5,338 bases of DNA from Pseudomonadota bacterium (GCA_021848555.1 JAJZUN010000243.1:1-5338); one strand, 5' to 3'; shown: positions 1 to 4,980, counted from the first letter of the stretch. The notes: generated by a model from the sequence alone, not told the origin. Made by a program: numbers and translations.

Positions 1-21
1 CTGGATTTCAACGCCGAATAA
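1..21 (+). CDS. C-terminal tail of an unidentified upstream gene (partial)
   Basis: Frame 1 reads L-D-F-N-A-E and then TAA at 19-21. Only six residues are present, so no family can be assigned. The codons ending in G or C and the tight 20-base gap to a good Shine-Dalgarno and the next gene make a real gene end plausible, perhaps the previous member of one operon. It could equally be chance open frame. Confidence 0.3.
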   Translation: MDFNAE

Positions 22-41
22 GCGCGAAACCTGCTGGAGGA

Positions 42-290
42 GTGGTGATCGTCGAACTGCCTGATGATGTCAGAAAAAAAACCACCAAGTGCGAACACGA
101 CTTCGGATGCCTGGTGACCGGTCGCTGCGGAAGCCGGGAAATGTGCAAGGTCACGAGTTCCTTTGGCCCGGACGTGCTTCAGCTTACAACCCATGAGCAG
201 TCTGCTTGCGCCTATCGCATCAGTTTTGGCTATGGCCAACTTTGCACTTGTCCGGTTCGCGGTTATCTCCACACCCTTGGGTATCCCTAG
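42..290 (+). CDS. Small cysteine-rich protein, possible metal-binding
   Basis: The gene encodes 82 residues from GTG at 42, or 81 from the adjacent GTG at 45. GGAGG at 36-40 lies 1 base before the first and 4 before the second, so 45 is the better-spaced start. Seven cysteines are present (17, 23, 29, 35, 56, 68, 70 counted from 42). The first four are spaced exactly six apart (C-x5-C-x5-C-x5-C) in a segment with the motif CLVTGRCG, and the last two form C-T-C-P near SFGYGQ. There is no signal peptide or membrane segment, so it is probably cytoplasmic. The regular cysteine spacing suggests binding of zinc or an iron-sulfur cluster, which is inference. I have a vague impression of similar small conserved proteins in Proteobacteria but cannot name a family. 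The following gene may start only 10 bases after the stop, consistent with an operon. Confidence 0.6.
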   Translation: MVIVELPDDVRKKTTKCEHDFGCLVTGRCGSREMCKVTSSFGPDVLQLTTHEQSACAYRISFGYGQLCTCPVRGYLHTLGYP

Positions 291-300
291 AATTTACCAA

Positions 301-666
301 TTGAGGCAGGAAGAACTGCAGCACAAGCGCGGCGCGATGCTGCGTTGCGCGGATGTCTGCTTGCGTGACGCCGAAGATATCATGGTGTCCAGGCATACGC
401 GGGTGGAGGCTTGTTTCGATAGCATTTACTTGCGGTTTCTGGTTTTGGCGCGGGATGCAATCGAGCCTGAGCCCAGCGAACATCCGTCGGAGCGCGTGAT
501 CATCGCCGGCGCTGCGGCCGCGGGGCTGGGCGATGAGTTGCTGGAGGAGGTGTTTGAACTCCAGCGCGCAGTCACCGCTTATCGGGACAGGCCGGGCATG
601 CATCCGGTCAATATGCTTCATGTCGTGGCGCTGGGGCGCCATATCGCACGCCTGGTAAAGGCATAG
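301..666 (+). CDS. Hypothetical helical protein, HEPN-like
   Basis: The reading frame ends at TAG 664-666. The start is uncertain. TTG at 301 gives 121 residues and follows the upstream stop by 10 bases, and ATG at 337 gives 109. Longer versions (ATG 232, ATG 193, TTG 163) would overlap the cysteine-rich gene. No clear Shine-Dalgarno precedes any of them. The product is predicted mostly alpha-helical. The segment L-R-D-A-E-x(5)-S-x(2)-T-R-V-E-A-C-F-D-S-I-Y-L resembles the first helices of HEPN-like proteins of the SAV_6107 type, judged by eye. Near the C-terminus lies R95-D-x4-H101 (numbered from 301), matching the R-polar-x(3-5)-H form of the HEPN ribonuclease motif. An RNA-related or toxin-like role is therefore possible but unproven. 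Codon use is GC-rich in third positions, supporting real coding. A gene end is clear, but the N-terminus is not. Confidence 0.5.
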   Translation: MRQEELQHKRGAMLRCADVCLRDAEDIMVSRHTRVEACFDSIYLRFLVLARDAIEPEPSEHPSERVIIAGAAAAGLGDELLEEVFELQRAVTAYRDRPGMHPVNMLHVVALGRHIARLVKA

Positions 667-767
667 CCGGAACCGGCCTGACACAGCCATCGGGAGCTTG
701 CGCTTCAGAGCCGCCGGTGATTTTTCCGATCGCGGCCACACGCGGATTGGCCACTGCTCGGGAGAGG

Positions 768-804
768 CGAAAACCGCCAAAAGCTAGCATTGGCGCGGTT
801 TTCG
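768..804 (-). terminator. Inverted repeat, probable terminator of the tRNA
   Basis: CGAAAACCGC at 768-777 and GCGGTTTTCG at 795-804 form a perfect 10-bp inverted repeat with a 17-base spacer. The spacer contains an alternative inner pairing, GCCAA (776-780) with TTGGC (790-794). Read on the minus strand, the A-run enters the stem and GGCGGTTTT leaves it, the shape of an intrinsic terminator beginning 7 bases beyond the tRNA 3' end. The repeat is nearly symmetrical, so it could also stop plus-strand transcripts from the genes at 42-666. The T-run is only four bases long and is part of the stem, so efficiency may be modest. Confidence 0.65.
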
Positions 805-811
805 GAAGAAT

Positions 812-888
812 TGGTGGCGAATCCGTGATTCGAACACGGGACCTGCGGATTATGATTCCGTCGCTCTAACCGGCTGAGCTAATTCGCC
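812..888 (-). tRNA. tRNA-Met (CAT anticodon), elongator type
   Basis: A complete 77-base cloverleaf with encoded CCA. The acceptor GGCGAAT pairs perfectly with ATTCGCC, followed by A73 and CCA at 812-814. The D stem is GCTC/GAGC. The anticodon loop is ATCATAA with CAT at 852-854 on the complement. The T arm is CCGTG-TTCGAAT-CACGG. The anticodon stem is ACGGA/TCCGC, leaving A27 opposite C43 as the only mismatch. It is not an initiator tRNA: the first base pair is formed and the three consecutive G-C pairs at the base of the anticodon stem are absent. A CAT anticodon is also used by tRNA-Ile2, where C34 becomes lysidine, but the overall sequence, including the ATCATAA loop and GGA/TCC stem, resembles what I recall of betaproteobacterial elongator tRNA-Met. 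It has its own promoter and terminator. Confidence 0.93.
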
Positions 889-902
889 AGACGAAGGCGC
901 GG

Positions 903-932
903 ATTATCCTCGCGCCGCACCGTGCCTGTCAA
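903..932 (-). promoter_or_regulatory. Sigma70 promoter of the tRNA gene
   Basis: Read on the minus strand, a perfect -35 box TTGACA (927-932) is followed after 18 bases by GATAAT (903-908), which matches the consensus -10 at five of six positions. Transcription should start near 896, about 8 bases before the tRNA. The bases after the -10 read CCGCGCC, a GC-rich discriminator of the kind associated with stringent control of stable RNA genes. Confidence 0.75.
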
Positions 933-1074
933 GCGCCCAAAGTGCTATCCAACTGAATTCAGAACGAAAAGATATCTGCTTGCGCGCCGGCACGGCGCTG
1001 ACTGCGGTGCCTCATCGAGCCGGAGCGCGCGTTTCATCTTTGCCGCGTTTGCGTTTCTCTGCCGGCTTTGCGTT

Positions 1075-1080
1075 TAAAAT
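1075..1080 (+). promoter_or_regulatory. -10 box of the hydroxylase promoter (leaderless-type)
   Basis: TAAAAT lies exactly six bases before the ATG at 1087. Transcription would then begin at or within a base or two of the start codon, giving a leaderless message. No Shine-Dalgarno lies upstream, and the TAA within the box is an in-frame stop, so translation cannot begin further upstream. No good -35 box is visible. A 9-base direct repeat TTTGCGTTT (1048-1056 and 1067-1075) precedes and touches the box. Confidence 0.5.
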
Positions 1081-1086
1081 CCTTGC

Positions 1087-2247
1087 ATGGACTTCGATAT
1101 CGTCATTGTCGGCGCGGGCCTGGTCGGGGCAAGTTTTGCCATGGCGCTGCGCGGTTCCGGGCTCAGGCTGGCGCTGGTAGAGGCGCAGGCGCCCGCAGCC
1201 GACGCGGACAACTGGGATAGCCGCGTGTATGCCATCAGCCCGGGCAGCGTCGCGTTCCTGCAAAGCCTCGGGGTTTGGAAACGGCTGGATTCCGGCCGCA
1301 TCACTGCGGTGCACGAAATGCGCATACACGGCGATGCCGCCGGCGCGCAACTGCGGTTTTCCGCCTACGAGGCGGGCGCAGCCGAACTGGCCTCCATCGT
1401 CGAAAGCCGCCTGCTGCAATCGCTGCTGTGGCAGGGACTGGAACACCAGCATGAGCTCGAACTCTTTTGCCCGGAGCGCTGCGTCGCGCTGCAATTCGGG
1501 GAGGGTGCGGCTGACCTCACCCTGGCCGGCGGCAGGACCCTGCACGCCAAGTTGGTGGTCGCTGCAGACGGTGTGCATTCCTGGGCGCGCCAGGCGGCGG
1601 GTATAGAGGCTGCGGAAAAGCCCTATGGGCAGATGGGGGTGGTGGCAAATTTCGCCTGCGCACGGCCGCACCACAATACCGCCTTCCAGTGGTTTCGGGA
1701 CGACGGCGTGCTGGCTTATCTGCCTCTGCCCGGACAGCGCATGTCCATCGTATGGTCCACATCCGATGCCCACGCCGCCGAACTCCTCGCCCTGTCCGAC
1801 GCAGCGTTTTGTGCCCGCGTAGCCGACGCGGGCCGGGACGCACTGGGCGAACTAAGCCTGCTCTCCGGCGCGATGCGCTTCCCGCTGGCCCTGGTGCGCG
1901 CGGCGCGCCTGGTCGCGCCGCGGATCGCGTTGATCGGCGACGCCGGACATGTGTTGCACCCGCTGGCGGGGCAGGGCGTCAATCTCGGTTTCGGCGACGC
2001 CAGGGAACTGGCCCGGGTTCTGCAGCAGCGTGAAGTATTTCGCGATCCGGGTGAAATTCGCCTGTTGCGGCGCTATGAACGCGCGCGGGCCGAAGATATA
2101 CTCGCGCTTGCCTGGGTGACCGACGGGCTGCAGCGGCTGTTCGCCGCGGCCGGCGGCGCTGCGGCGACGCTGCGCAATGCCGGATTGAACTTAACCAACG
2201 CCTTGCCGGTCGTAAAGAATCTGCTTATCCGCCGCGCCCTGGGCTGA
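1087..2247 (+). CDS. UbiH/UbiF/COQ6-family FAD-dependent hydroxylase
   Basis: A flavoprotein monooxygenase of 386 residues, the usual length for the family that hydroxylates the aromatic ring during ubiquinone biosynthesis, acting in the cytoplasm near the inner membrane. The N-terminal Rossmann motif GAGLVG is at residues 9-14. The family motif D-S-R-V-Y-A-I-S is at 44-51. The second FAD/NAD(P)H motif A-D-G-V-H-S is at 160-165. The C-terminal FAD-ribityl motif GDAGH...HPLAGQGVN-LG runs from 284 to 301. All are intact. Which ring position (C1, C5 or C6; UbiH, UbiF, UbiI, UbiL or UbiM type) is modified cannot be told from the sequence, so no symbol is given. The start is fixed: a stop lies 12 bases upstream in frame and the Rossmann fold begins immediately. 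No ribosome binding site is seen. dsbC follows 56 bases later on the same strand and may share its message. Confidence 0.93.
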   Translation: MDFDIVIVGAGLVGASFAMALRGSGLRLALVEAQAPAADADNWDSRVYAISPGSVAFLQSLGVWKRLDSGRITAVHEMRIHGDAAGAQLRFSAYEAGAAELASIVESRLLQSLLWQGLEHQHELELFCPERCVALQFGEGAADLTLAGGRTLHAKLVVAADGVHSWARQAAGIEAAEKPYGQMGVVANFACARPHHNTAFQWFRDDGVLAYLPLPGQRMSIVWSTSDAHAAELLALSDAAFCARVADAGRDALGELSLLSGAMRFPLALVRAARLVAPRIALIGDAGHVLHPLAGQGVNLGFGDARELARVLQQREVFRDPGEIRLLRRYERARAEDILALAWVTDGLQRLFAAAGGAAATLRNAGLNLTNALPVVKNLLIRRALG

Positions 2248-2265
2248 AATCCCGAATACGAACCC

Positions 2266-2288
2266 GTTGCAAAGCGATTTTTTGCAAC
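2266..2288 (+). promoter_or_regulatory. Hairpin in the dsbC leader
   Basis: GTTGCAAA (2266-2273) and TTTGCAAC (2281-2288) form a perfect 8-bp inverted repeat with a 7-base loop. It ends 4 bases before the dsbC ribosome binding site. No T-run follows the stem beyond the T-rich loop and 3' arm, so it is a poor intrinsic terminator. It may be an operator, an mRNA-stabilising or processing stem, or a partial attenuator between the two genes. Confidence 0.4.
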
Positions 2289-2292
2289 CGCT

Positions 2293-2298
2293 AAAGGA
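2293..2298 (+). promoter_or_regulatory. Ribosome binding site of dsbC
   Basis: AAAGGA lies 5 bases before the ATG at 2304. It decides this start over other frames and contrasts with the hydroxylase gene upstream, which has no Shine-Dalgarno. Confidence 0.7.
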
Positions 2299-2303
2299 AC
2301 ATC

Positions 2304-3032
2304 ATGTTGAAACGCATACTGGCCCTGGTCCTGCTCGGCCCCGTCATGGCGCTGGCGCAGGCCGCCGATCCCGCAGGCAAGCTCACCACCGAGAGCATCA
2401 TCAAACGCACGCTCGAGAGCCGGCTGAGCGGGGCCCGGATCGAAACGGTGACGAAAACGCCTTACCTGGGGTTGTACGAAGTGCGTGTGGACAGCGAGAT
2501 CCTCTACACCGACGAAAAGATGAATTACATTTTCAGCGGCAACATCATCGATGCCAAGAGCATGCAGAACCTGACCGAGAAGCGGCTGCGCGAGCTGTCC
2601 GGCATCAAGTGGGAAAGCCTGCCCCTGGATGCCGCGGTCAAGACCGTGCGCGGCAGCGGCAAACGCGTGCTGGCGGTGTTCTCCGATCCGAACTGCCCGT
2701 ATTGCAAGCGCTTCGAGAAAGACTTGGCCAAGGTCGACGACGTCACCATCTACACTTTCCTTTACCCCATTCTGTCCCAGGACTCGCACGAAAAATCGAA
2801 GGCGGTCTGGTGCGCCGCGGACAAATCCAAGGCCTGGAGCGAGCTGATGCTCAACGCCGCGGTGCCGGCGGCGGGGCGTTGCGATACGCCGATAGAGAGG
2901 AATCTGGAACTCGGACGCAAGTACCGCATCACCGGCACGCCCACCCTGGTCTTCGCCAGCGGAGAGCGCGTCCCCGGCGCGATTTCGGCGGAACAGGTGG
3001 AGAAGCTGCTCGCGCAAGAGGCAAAGAAATAG
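2304..3032 (+). CDS. dsbC: Thiol:disulfide interchange protein DsbC
   Basis: A 242-residue periplasmic disulfide isomerase that corrects wrongly formed disulfides, normally kept reduced by DsbD. A signal peptide covers residues 1-20 (MLKR, a hydrophobic core, then A-Q-A before A-D-P). The N-terminal dimerisation domain (about 25-100) carries the typical pattern L-Y-E-V and a segment reading I-L-Y-T-D. The thioredoxin-fold domain carries the active site C131-P-Y-C134 within F-S-D-P-N-C-P-Y-C. E. coli DsbC has CGYC, while CPYC is a variant I recall from other proteobacterial DsbC proteins. C170 and C193 correspond to the structural disulfide of the E. coli enzyme. The cis-proline loop is T212-P213 in T-G-T-P-T. 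The gene sits behind the quinone hydroxylase and converges on mltA with only 7 bases between the stop codons. Confidence 0.95.
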   Translation: MLKRILALVLLGPVMALAQAADPAGKLTTESIIKRTLESRLSGARIETVTKTPYLGLYEVRVDSEILYTDEKMNYIFSGNIIDAKSMQNLTEKRLRELSGIKWESLPLDAAVKTVRGSGKRVLAVFSDPNCPYCKRFEKDLAKVDDVTIYTFLYPILSQDSHEKSKAVWCAADKSKAWSELMLNAAVPAAGRCDTPIERNLELGRKYRITGTPTLVFASGERVPGAISAEQVEKLLAQEAKK

Positions 3033-3039
3033 CGGACGC

Positions 3040-4293
3040 TTATTGCGGGACCGGATAGTCTCGCGGCAGCAGCACCCACATCCTGGCGCTTTGGCGCATG
3101 CGCCCGGCCTGCGCTGCGGCGGCCTCGCCGAAACCCCAGAAGTAGTCGGCGCGCACCGCGCCGCGAATCGCGCCGCCGGTGTCCTGCGCCAACACCAGCC
3201 GCTGCAGCGCCTGTGCGCTGCCCGGCCAGGTGGTGGCGAGAAATACCGGCGCACCCAGGGGAATATAGCGCGGATCGACCGCGATGGAGCGCTCCGGCGT
3301 CAGCGCCACGCCCAGGGCGCCCACCGGGCCGCCTCCGGTTTGAGGCAGCTCGCGAAAAAAAACATAGCTCGGATTCTGGTTGAGCAGCGCCTCCAGTTTC
3401 GCCGGATTGGCCGCACCCCAGGACTTGATCCCCTGCATCGACGCCTGTTCCAGCTTCAGTTCGCCCTGCTCGACCAGATAGCGGCCGATCGACTTATACG
3501 GTTGCCCGTTCTGGTCGGCGTAGCCAACGCGCACCAGTTCGCCCGAGGGCAGTTGCACCCGGCCCGAGCCCTGGATTTGCAGAAAGAACAGGTCCACCGC
3601 GTCGTCCACCCAGAGCAACTCCCTGCCCGCGAGGGCGGGGAGCCCGCGTTCGATATCCGCGCGCGGGTAATACGGCACCACGCGCCGGCCTTCCAGCCGC
3701 CCGCGCAGGCGCAGGTGTTTCAACTCGGGGTTGATCTCCGCCAGGTCGACGATCAGCAGGTCCGCAGGCGCAGTGTAAAGCGGGTAGCGGTAAGGCCCCT
3801 CCTTGTTGCGGCTGCCGCGCAGCAGCGGCTCGTAATAGCCGGTGGCGAGGCCCAGCACGCCGCCGTCCGCGTTGGCCACCCGGTAGGGCACGAATCCCGT
3901 TTCGAAGAATTCGCGCACCGGCGCGGCAGCGGGAAGCCGCTCGGCCAGCGCGCAAGTCTCGCGCCAGGCGGCTTGCGTCTTGAGCCGGACGCAGCTCTGC
4001 AGAAAAGCCTGCCATGCCGTCATCGGGTCCTCATCCATCCATCCCGGGAGATCGGACCAGTTCACCGCCTCCAGCGTCTTCGCCTTGGGCAACTCCGGCG
4101 CGACTGCCGGGCAGGCCGGGCATACCGGACAGGGCGCCGCCGCCGGGCAGGCCGCGGCTGCCGCCGGGGGGGCCGGCGGCTGGACCGCGCAGGCGGCGAG
4201 CAGCGCCAGCAGCACCGCCGCGCCCGGCGCGCGCCACAGGTTTATGATGCGGGAGGTGCTGCAGGTGGTGGCGCGGGGAGTGTGACAACGCAT
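3040..4293 (-). CDS. mltA: Membrane-bound lytic murein transglycosylase A
   Basis: From ATG at 4293 the product has 417 residues. It cleaves the MurNAc-GlcNAc bond of peptidoglycan with formation of 1,6-anhydro-MurNAc, anchored as an outer-membrane lipoprotein. The lipobox L-A-A-C ends at C35. The linker that follows is rich in Ala, Pro and Cys (about 36-70) with four cysteines at 49, 55, 58 and 61. The MltA domain shows GYYEPLLRGSR (152-162) and a later I-Q-G-S-G-R-V-Q. The C-terminal 3D domain has its three aspartates: D340 (D-P-R-Y-I-P-L-G), D371 (A-Q-D-T-G-G-A-I) and D383 (A-D-Y-F-W-G), so it should be active. The frame stays open upstream to 4395, but only the 4293 start places a signal sequence sensibly before the lipobox. 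That gives a longish n-region of about 24 residues with several Arg. No strong Shine-Dalgarno precedes it. The start codon overlaps that of a small plus-strand gene. Confidence 0.93.
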   Translation of the reverse strand: MRCHTPRATTCSTSRIINLWRAPGAAVLLALLAACAVQPPAPPAAAAACPAAAPCPVCPACPAVAPELPKAKTLEAVNWSDLPGWMDEDPMTAWQAFLQSCVRLKTQAAWRETCALAERLPAAAPVREFFETGFVPYRVANADGGVLGLATGYYEPLLRGSRNKEGPYRYPLYTAPADLLIVDLAEINPELKHLRLRGRLEGRRVVPYYPRADIERGLPALAGRELLWVDDAVDLFFLQIQGSGRVQLPSGELVRVGYADQNGQPYKSIGRYLVEQGELKLEQASMQGIKSWGAANPAKLEALLNQNPSYVFFRELPQTGGGPVGALGVALTPERSIAVDPRYIPLGAPVFLATTWPGSAQALQRLVLAQDTGGAIRGAVRADYFWGFGEAAAAQAGRMRQSARMWVLLPRDYPVPQ

Positions 4294-4399
4294 GTGGATA
4301 TTCTTGCTCGAAGCGGGCATTGCCCTGGGACTGCTGGTATTCATCGTCTGGTGGACCGTGCCGCGCGCGGAAAAGAAGGACGACGGCGAAACCAAGTAG
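4292..4399 (+). CDS. Small single-pass membrane protein (35 residues)
   Basis: ATG at 4292 opens a 35-codon frame that ends at TAG 4397-4399. The product starts MWIFLLEAGIALGLLVFIVW, one hydrophobic helix over about residues 2-21, followed by a charged tail (R-A-E-K-K-D-D-G-E-T-K). GGGGAG at 4275-4280 lies 11 bases before the ATG, a usable though long spacing. The composition is that of a genuine inner-membrane small protein rather than a shadow of another gene, and I have an impression of similar very short proteins in related bacteria, without a name or function. Its ATG shares the bases CATG (4291-4294) with the mltA start on the other strand. Its stop codon lies inside the first bases of the adjacent REP-like repeat. 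Confidence 0.55.
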   Translation: MWIFLLEAGIALGLLVFIVWWTVPRAEKKDDGETK

Positions 4400-4470
4400 G
4401 AGGTCCGCCCCCGGGGCCGATCAGCGGTCGCAACTGCGCGCTGCTGTCGGGGCGAGGGCGCCCCTCCTAC
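4396..4470. repeat. REP/REPIN-like imperfect inverted repeat
   Basis: The two ends carry the same heptamer-plus pattern in opposite orientation: GTAGGAGG at 4396-4403 and CCTCCTAC at 4463-4470. Each is followed inward by a GC-rich hairpin. On the minus strand the right half reads GTAGGAG followed by GGGGCG-CCCT-CGCCCC, a perfect 6-bp stem. The left half has a poorer stem around 4402-4418. The spacer between the halves adds CAGCG (4422-4426) against CGCTG (4439-4443). GTAGGAG followed by a hairpin is the known layout of many proteobacterial REP sequences mobilised by RAYT (TnpA-REP) transposases, and two in opposite orientation make a REPIN. It lies 8 bases after the apaG stop and could also end or protect that transcript. 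No RAYT gene is in the window. Confidence 0.65.
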
Positions 4471-4478
4471 AACAGACT

Positions 4479-4862
4479 CTAGTGCAGCACCCGCGGCACG
4501 GATAGGCTGAACTCCGGTATCGGCGCGTCGAACTGGGTGCCGTCCTCGGCCACCATCTGGTAGCTGCCGCTCATGGTGCCGACCGGCGTGGCGAGGGCGG
4601 TGCCGCTGGTGTATTCGAAATGCTCTCCCGGCTTGAGCAGGGGCTGGGCACCGACCACGCCCAGGCCGCGCACTTCCTGCACCTTGTTGCTCGAATCGGT
4701 GATGATCCAGTGCCGGCTGATCAACTGCGCCGGCATGGTGCCGCTGTTGCGGATGGTGACGGTGTAGGAGAAGACGAACCGGTCTTTCGCCTCGTCCGAC
4801 TGGTCGGCGATGTAGCGGGTCTTGGCGGAGACGCTGACCGCGTATTTCTTTGCGGATTCCAT
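4479..4862 (-). CDS. apaG: ApaG (Co2+/Mg2+ efflux-associated protein, DUF525)
   Basis: A 127-residue single-domain protein with a fibronectin-III-like beta sandwich, the normal length of the family. Hallmarks are R-H-W-I-I-T-D (50-56), [14 protein letters not shown] (61-74), [12 protein letters not shown] (76-87) and G-S-Y-Q-M (99-103). Its biochemical role is unsettled: in enterobacteria it has been linked to cobalt and magnesium resistance and sits beside apaH, which is not present here. In this window it lies upstream of mltA on the same strand, 185 bases away, and diverges from rpe. The ATG at 4862 is the first possible start, because an in-frame TAA lies 12 bases upstream. There is no Shine-Dalgarno, and a -10-like TAAAAT ends 6 bases before the ATG. 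Confidence 0.95.
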   Translation of the reverse strand: MESAKKYAVSVSAKTRYIADQSDEAKDRFVFSYTVTIRNSGTMPAQLISRHWIITDSSNKVQEVRGLGVVGAQPLLKPGEHFEYTSGTALATPVGTMSGSYQMVAEDGTQFDAPIPEFSLSVPRVLH

Positions 4863-4868
4863 GCGCGC

Positions 4869-4874
4869 ATTTTA
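4869..4874 (-). promoter_or_regulatory. apaG: -10 box of apaG (leaderless-type)
   Basis: Read on the minus strand, TAAAAT is followed by GCGCGC and then the apaG ATG, so transcription should start at about the A of the start codon. The layout is the same as upstream of the hydroxylase at 1087. No convincing -35 box is seen at 16-18 bases upstream. The box is part of a 14-bp inverted repeat shared with the rpe promoter. Confidence 0.5.
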
Positions 4875-4950
4875 CACTGCGATGGCAGCGCCTGCCGGAG
4901 GACTCTGAGAGCTATCTATCCCGTCGTCTTGAAACACGCTCCCAGGTTTC

Positions 4951-4980
4951 TTGGCGCACGCCAGGGCGAGCGGGTAAAAT
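4951..4980 (+). promoter_or_regulatory. rpe: Probable sigma70 promoter of rpe
   Basis: TTGGCG (4951-4956, four of six matches to the -35 consensus) is separated by 18 bases from TAAAAT (4975-4980). The start would be near 4987, leaving an untranslated leader of about 26 bases before the rpe ATG. A small palindrome, TGGCG-CA-CGCCA (4952-4963), overlaps the -35 box and could be an operator or chance. Confidence 0.5.

Noticed and set aside
672..725. ACCGGC (672-677) and GCCGGT (713-718) followed by TGATTTTT, as a terminator for the HEPN-like gene
   Set aside because: The 35-base loop and 6-bp stem make it too weak to call. The palindrome GCCGGAACCGGC at 666-677 competes for the same bases. No other feature is seen between 667 and 767.
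220..780. Minus-strand open frame of 186 codons
   Set aside because: It runs across the tail of the cysteine-rich gene, the HEPN-like gene and the terminator region. Its composition is shadow-like and the plus-strand frames are better supported.
1012..1773. Minus-strand open frame of 253 codons
   Set aside because: It is the antisense shadow of the FAD hydroxylase, without motifs or a ribosome binding site.
2073..3254. Long open frame on the minus strand (393 codons)
   Set aside because: It spans the antisense of the hydroxylase end, dsbC and the mltA end. Those genes have full family motifs, whereas this frame has none.
4294..4395. Upstream extension of mltA to 4395
   Set aside because: The extra 34 residues would put about 68 residues before the lipobox cysteine, too long for a signal peptide, and they overlap the small membrane-protein gene.
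3043..4482. Long open frame on the plus strand (479 codons)
   Set aside because: It lies opposite mltA, is rich in Arg, Gln and His as expected for an antisense shadow of GC-rich coding DNA, and shows no recognisable domain.
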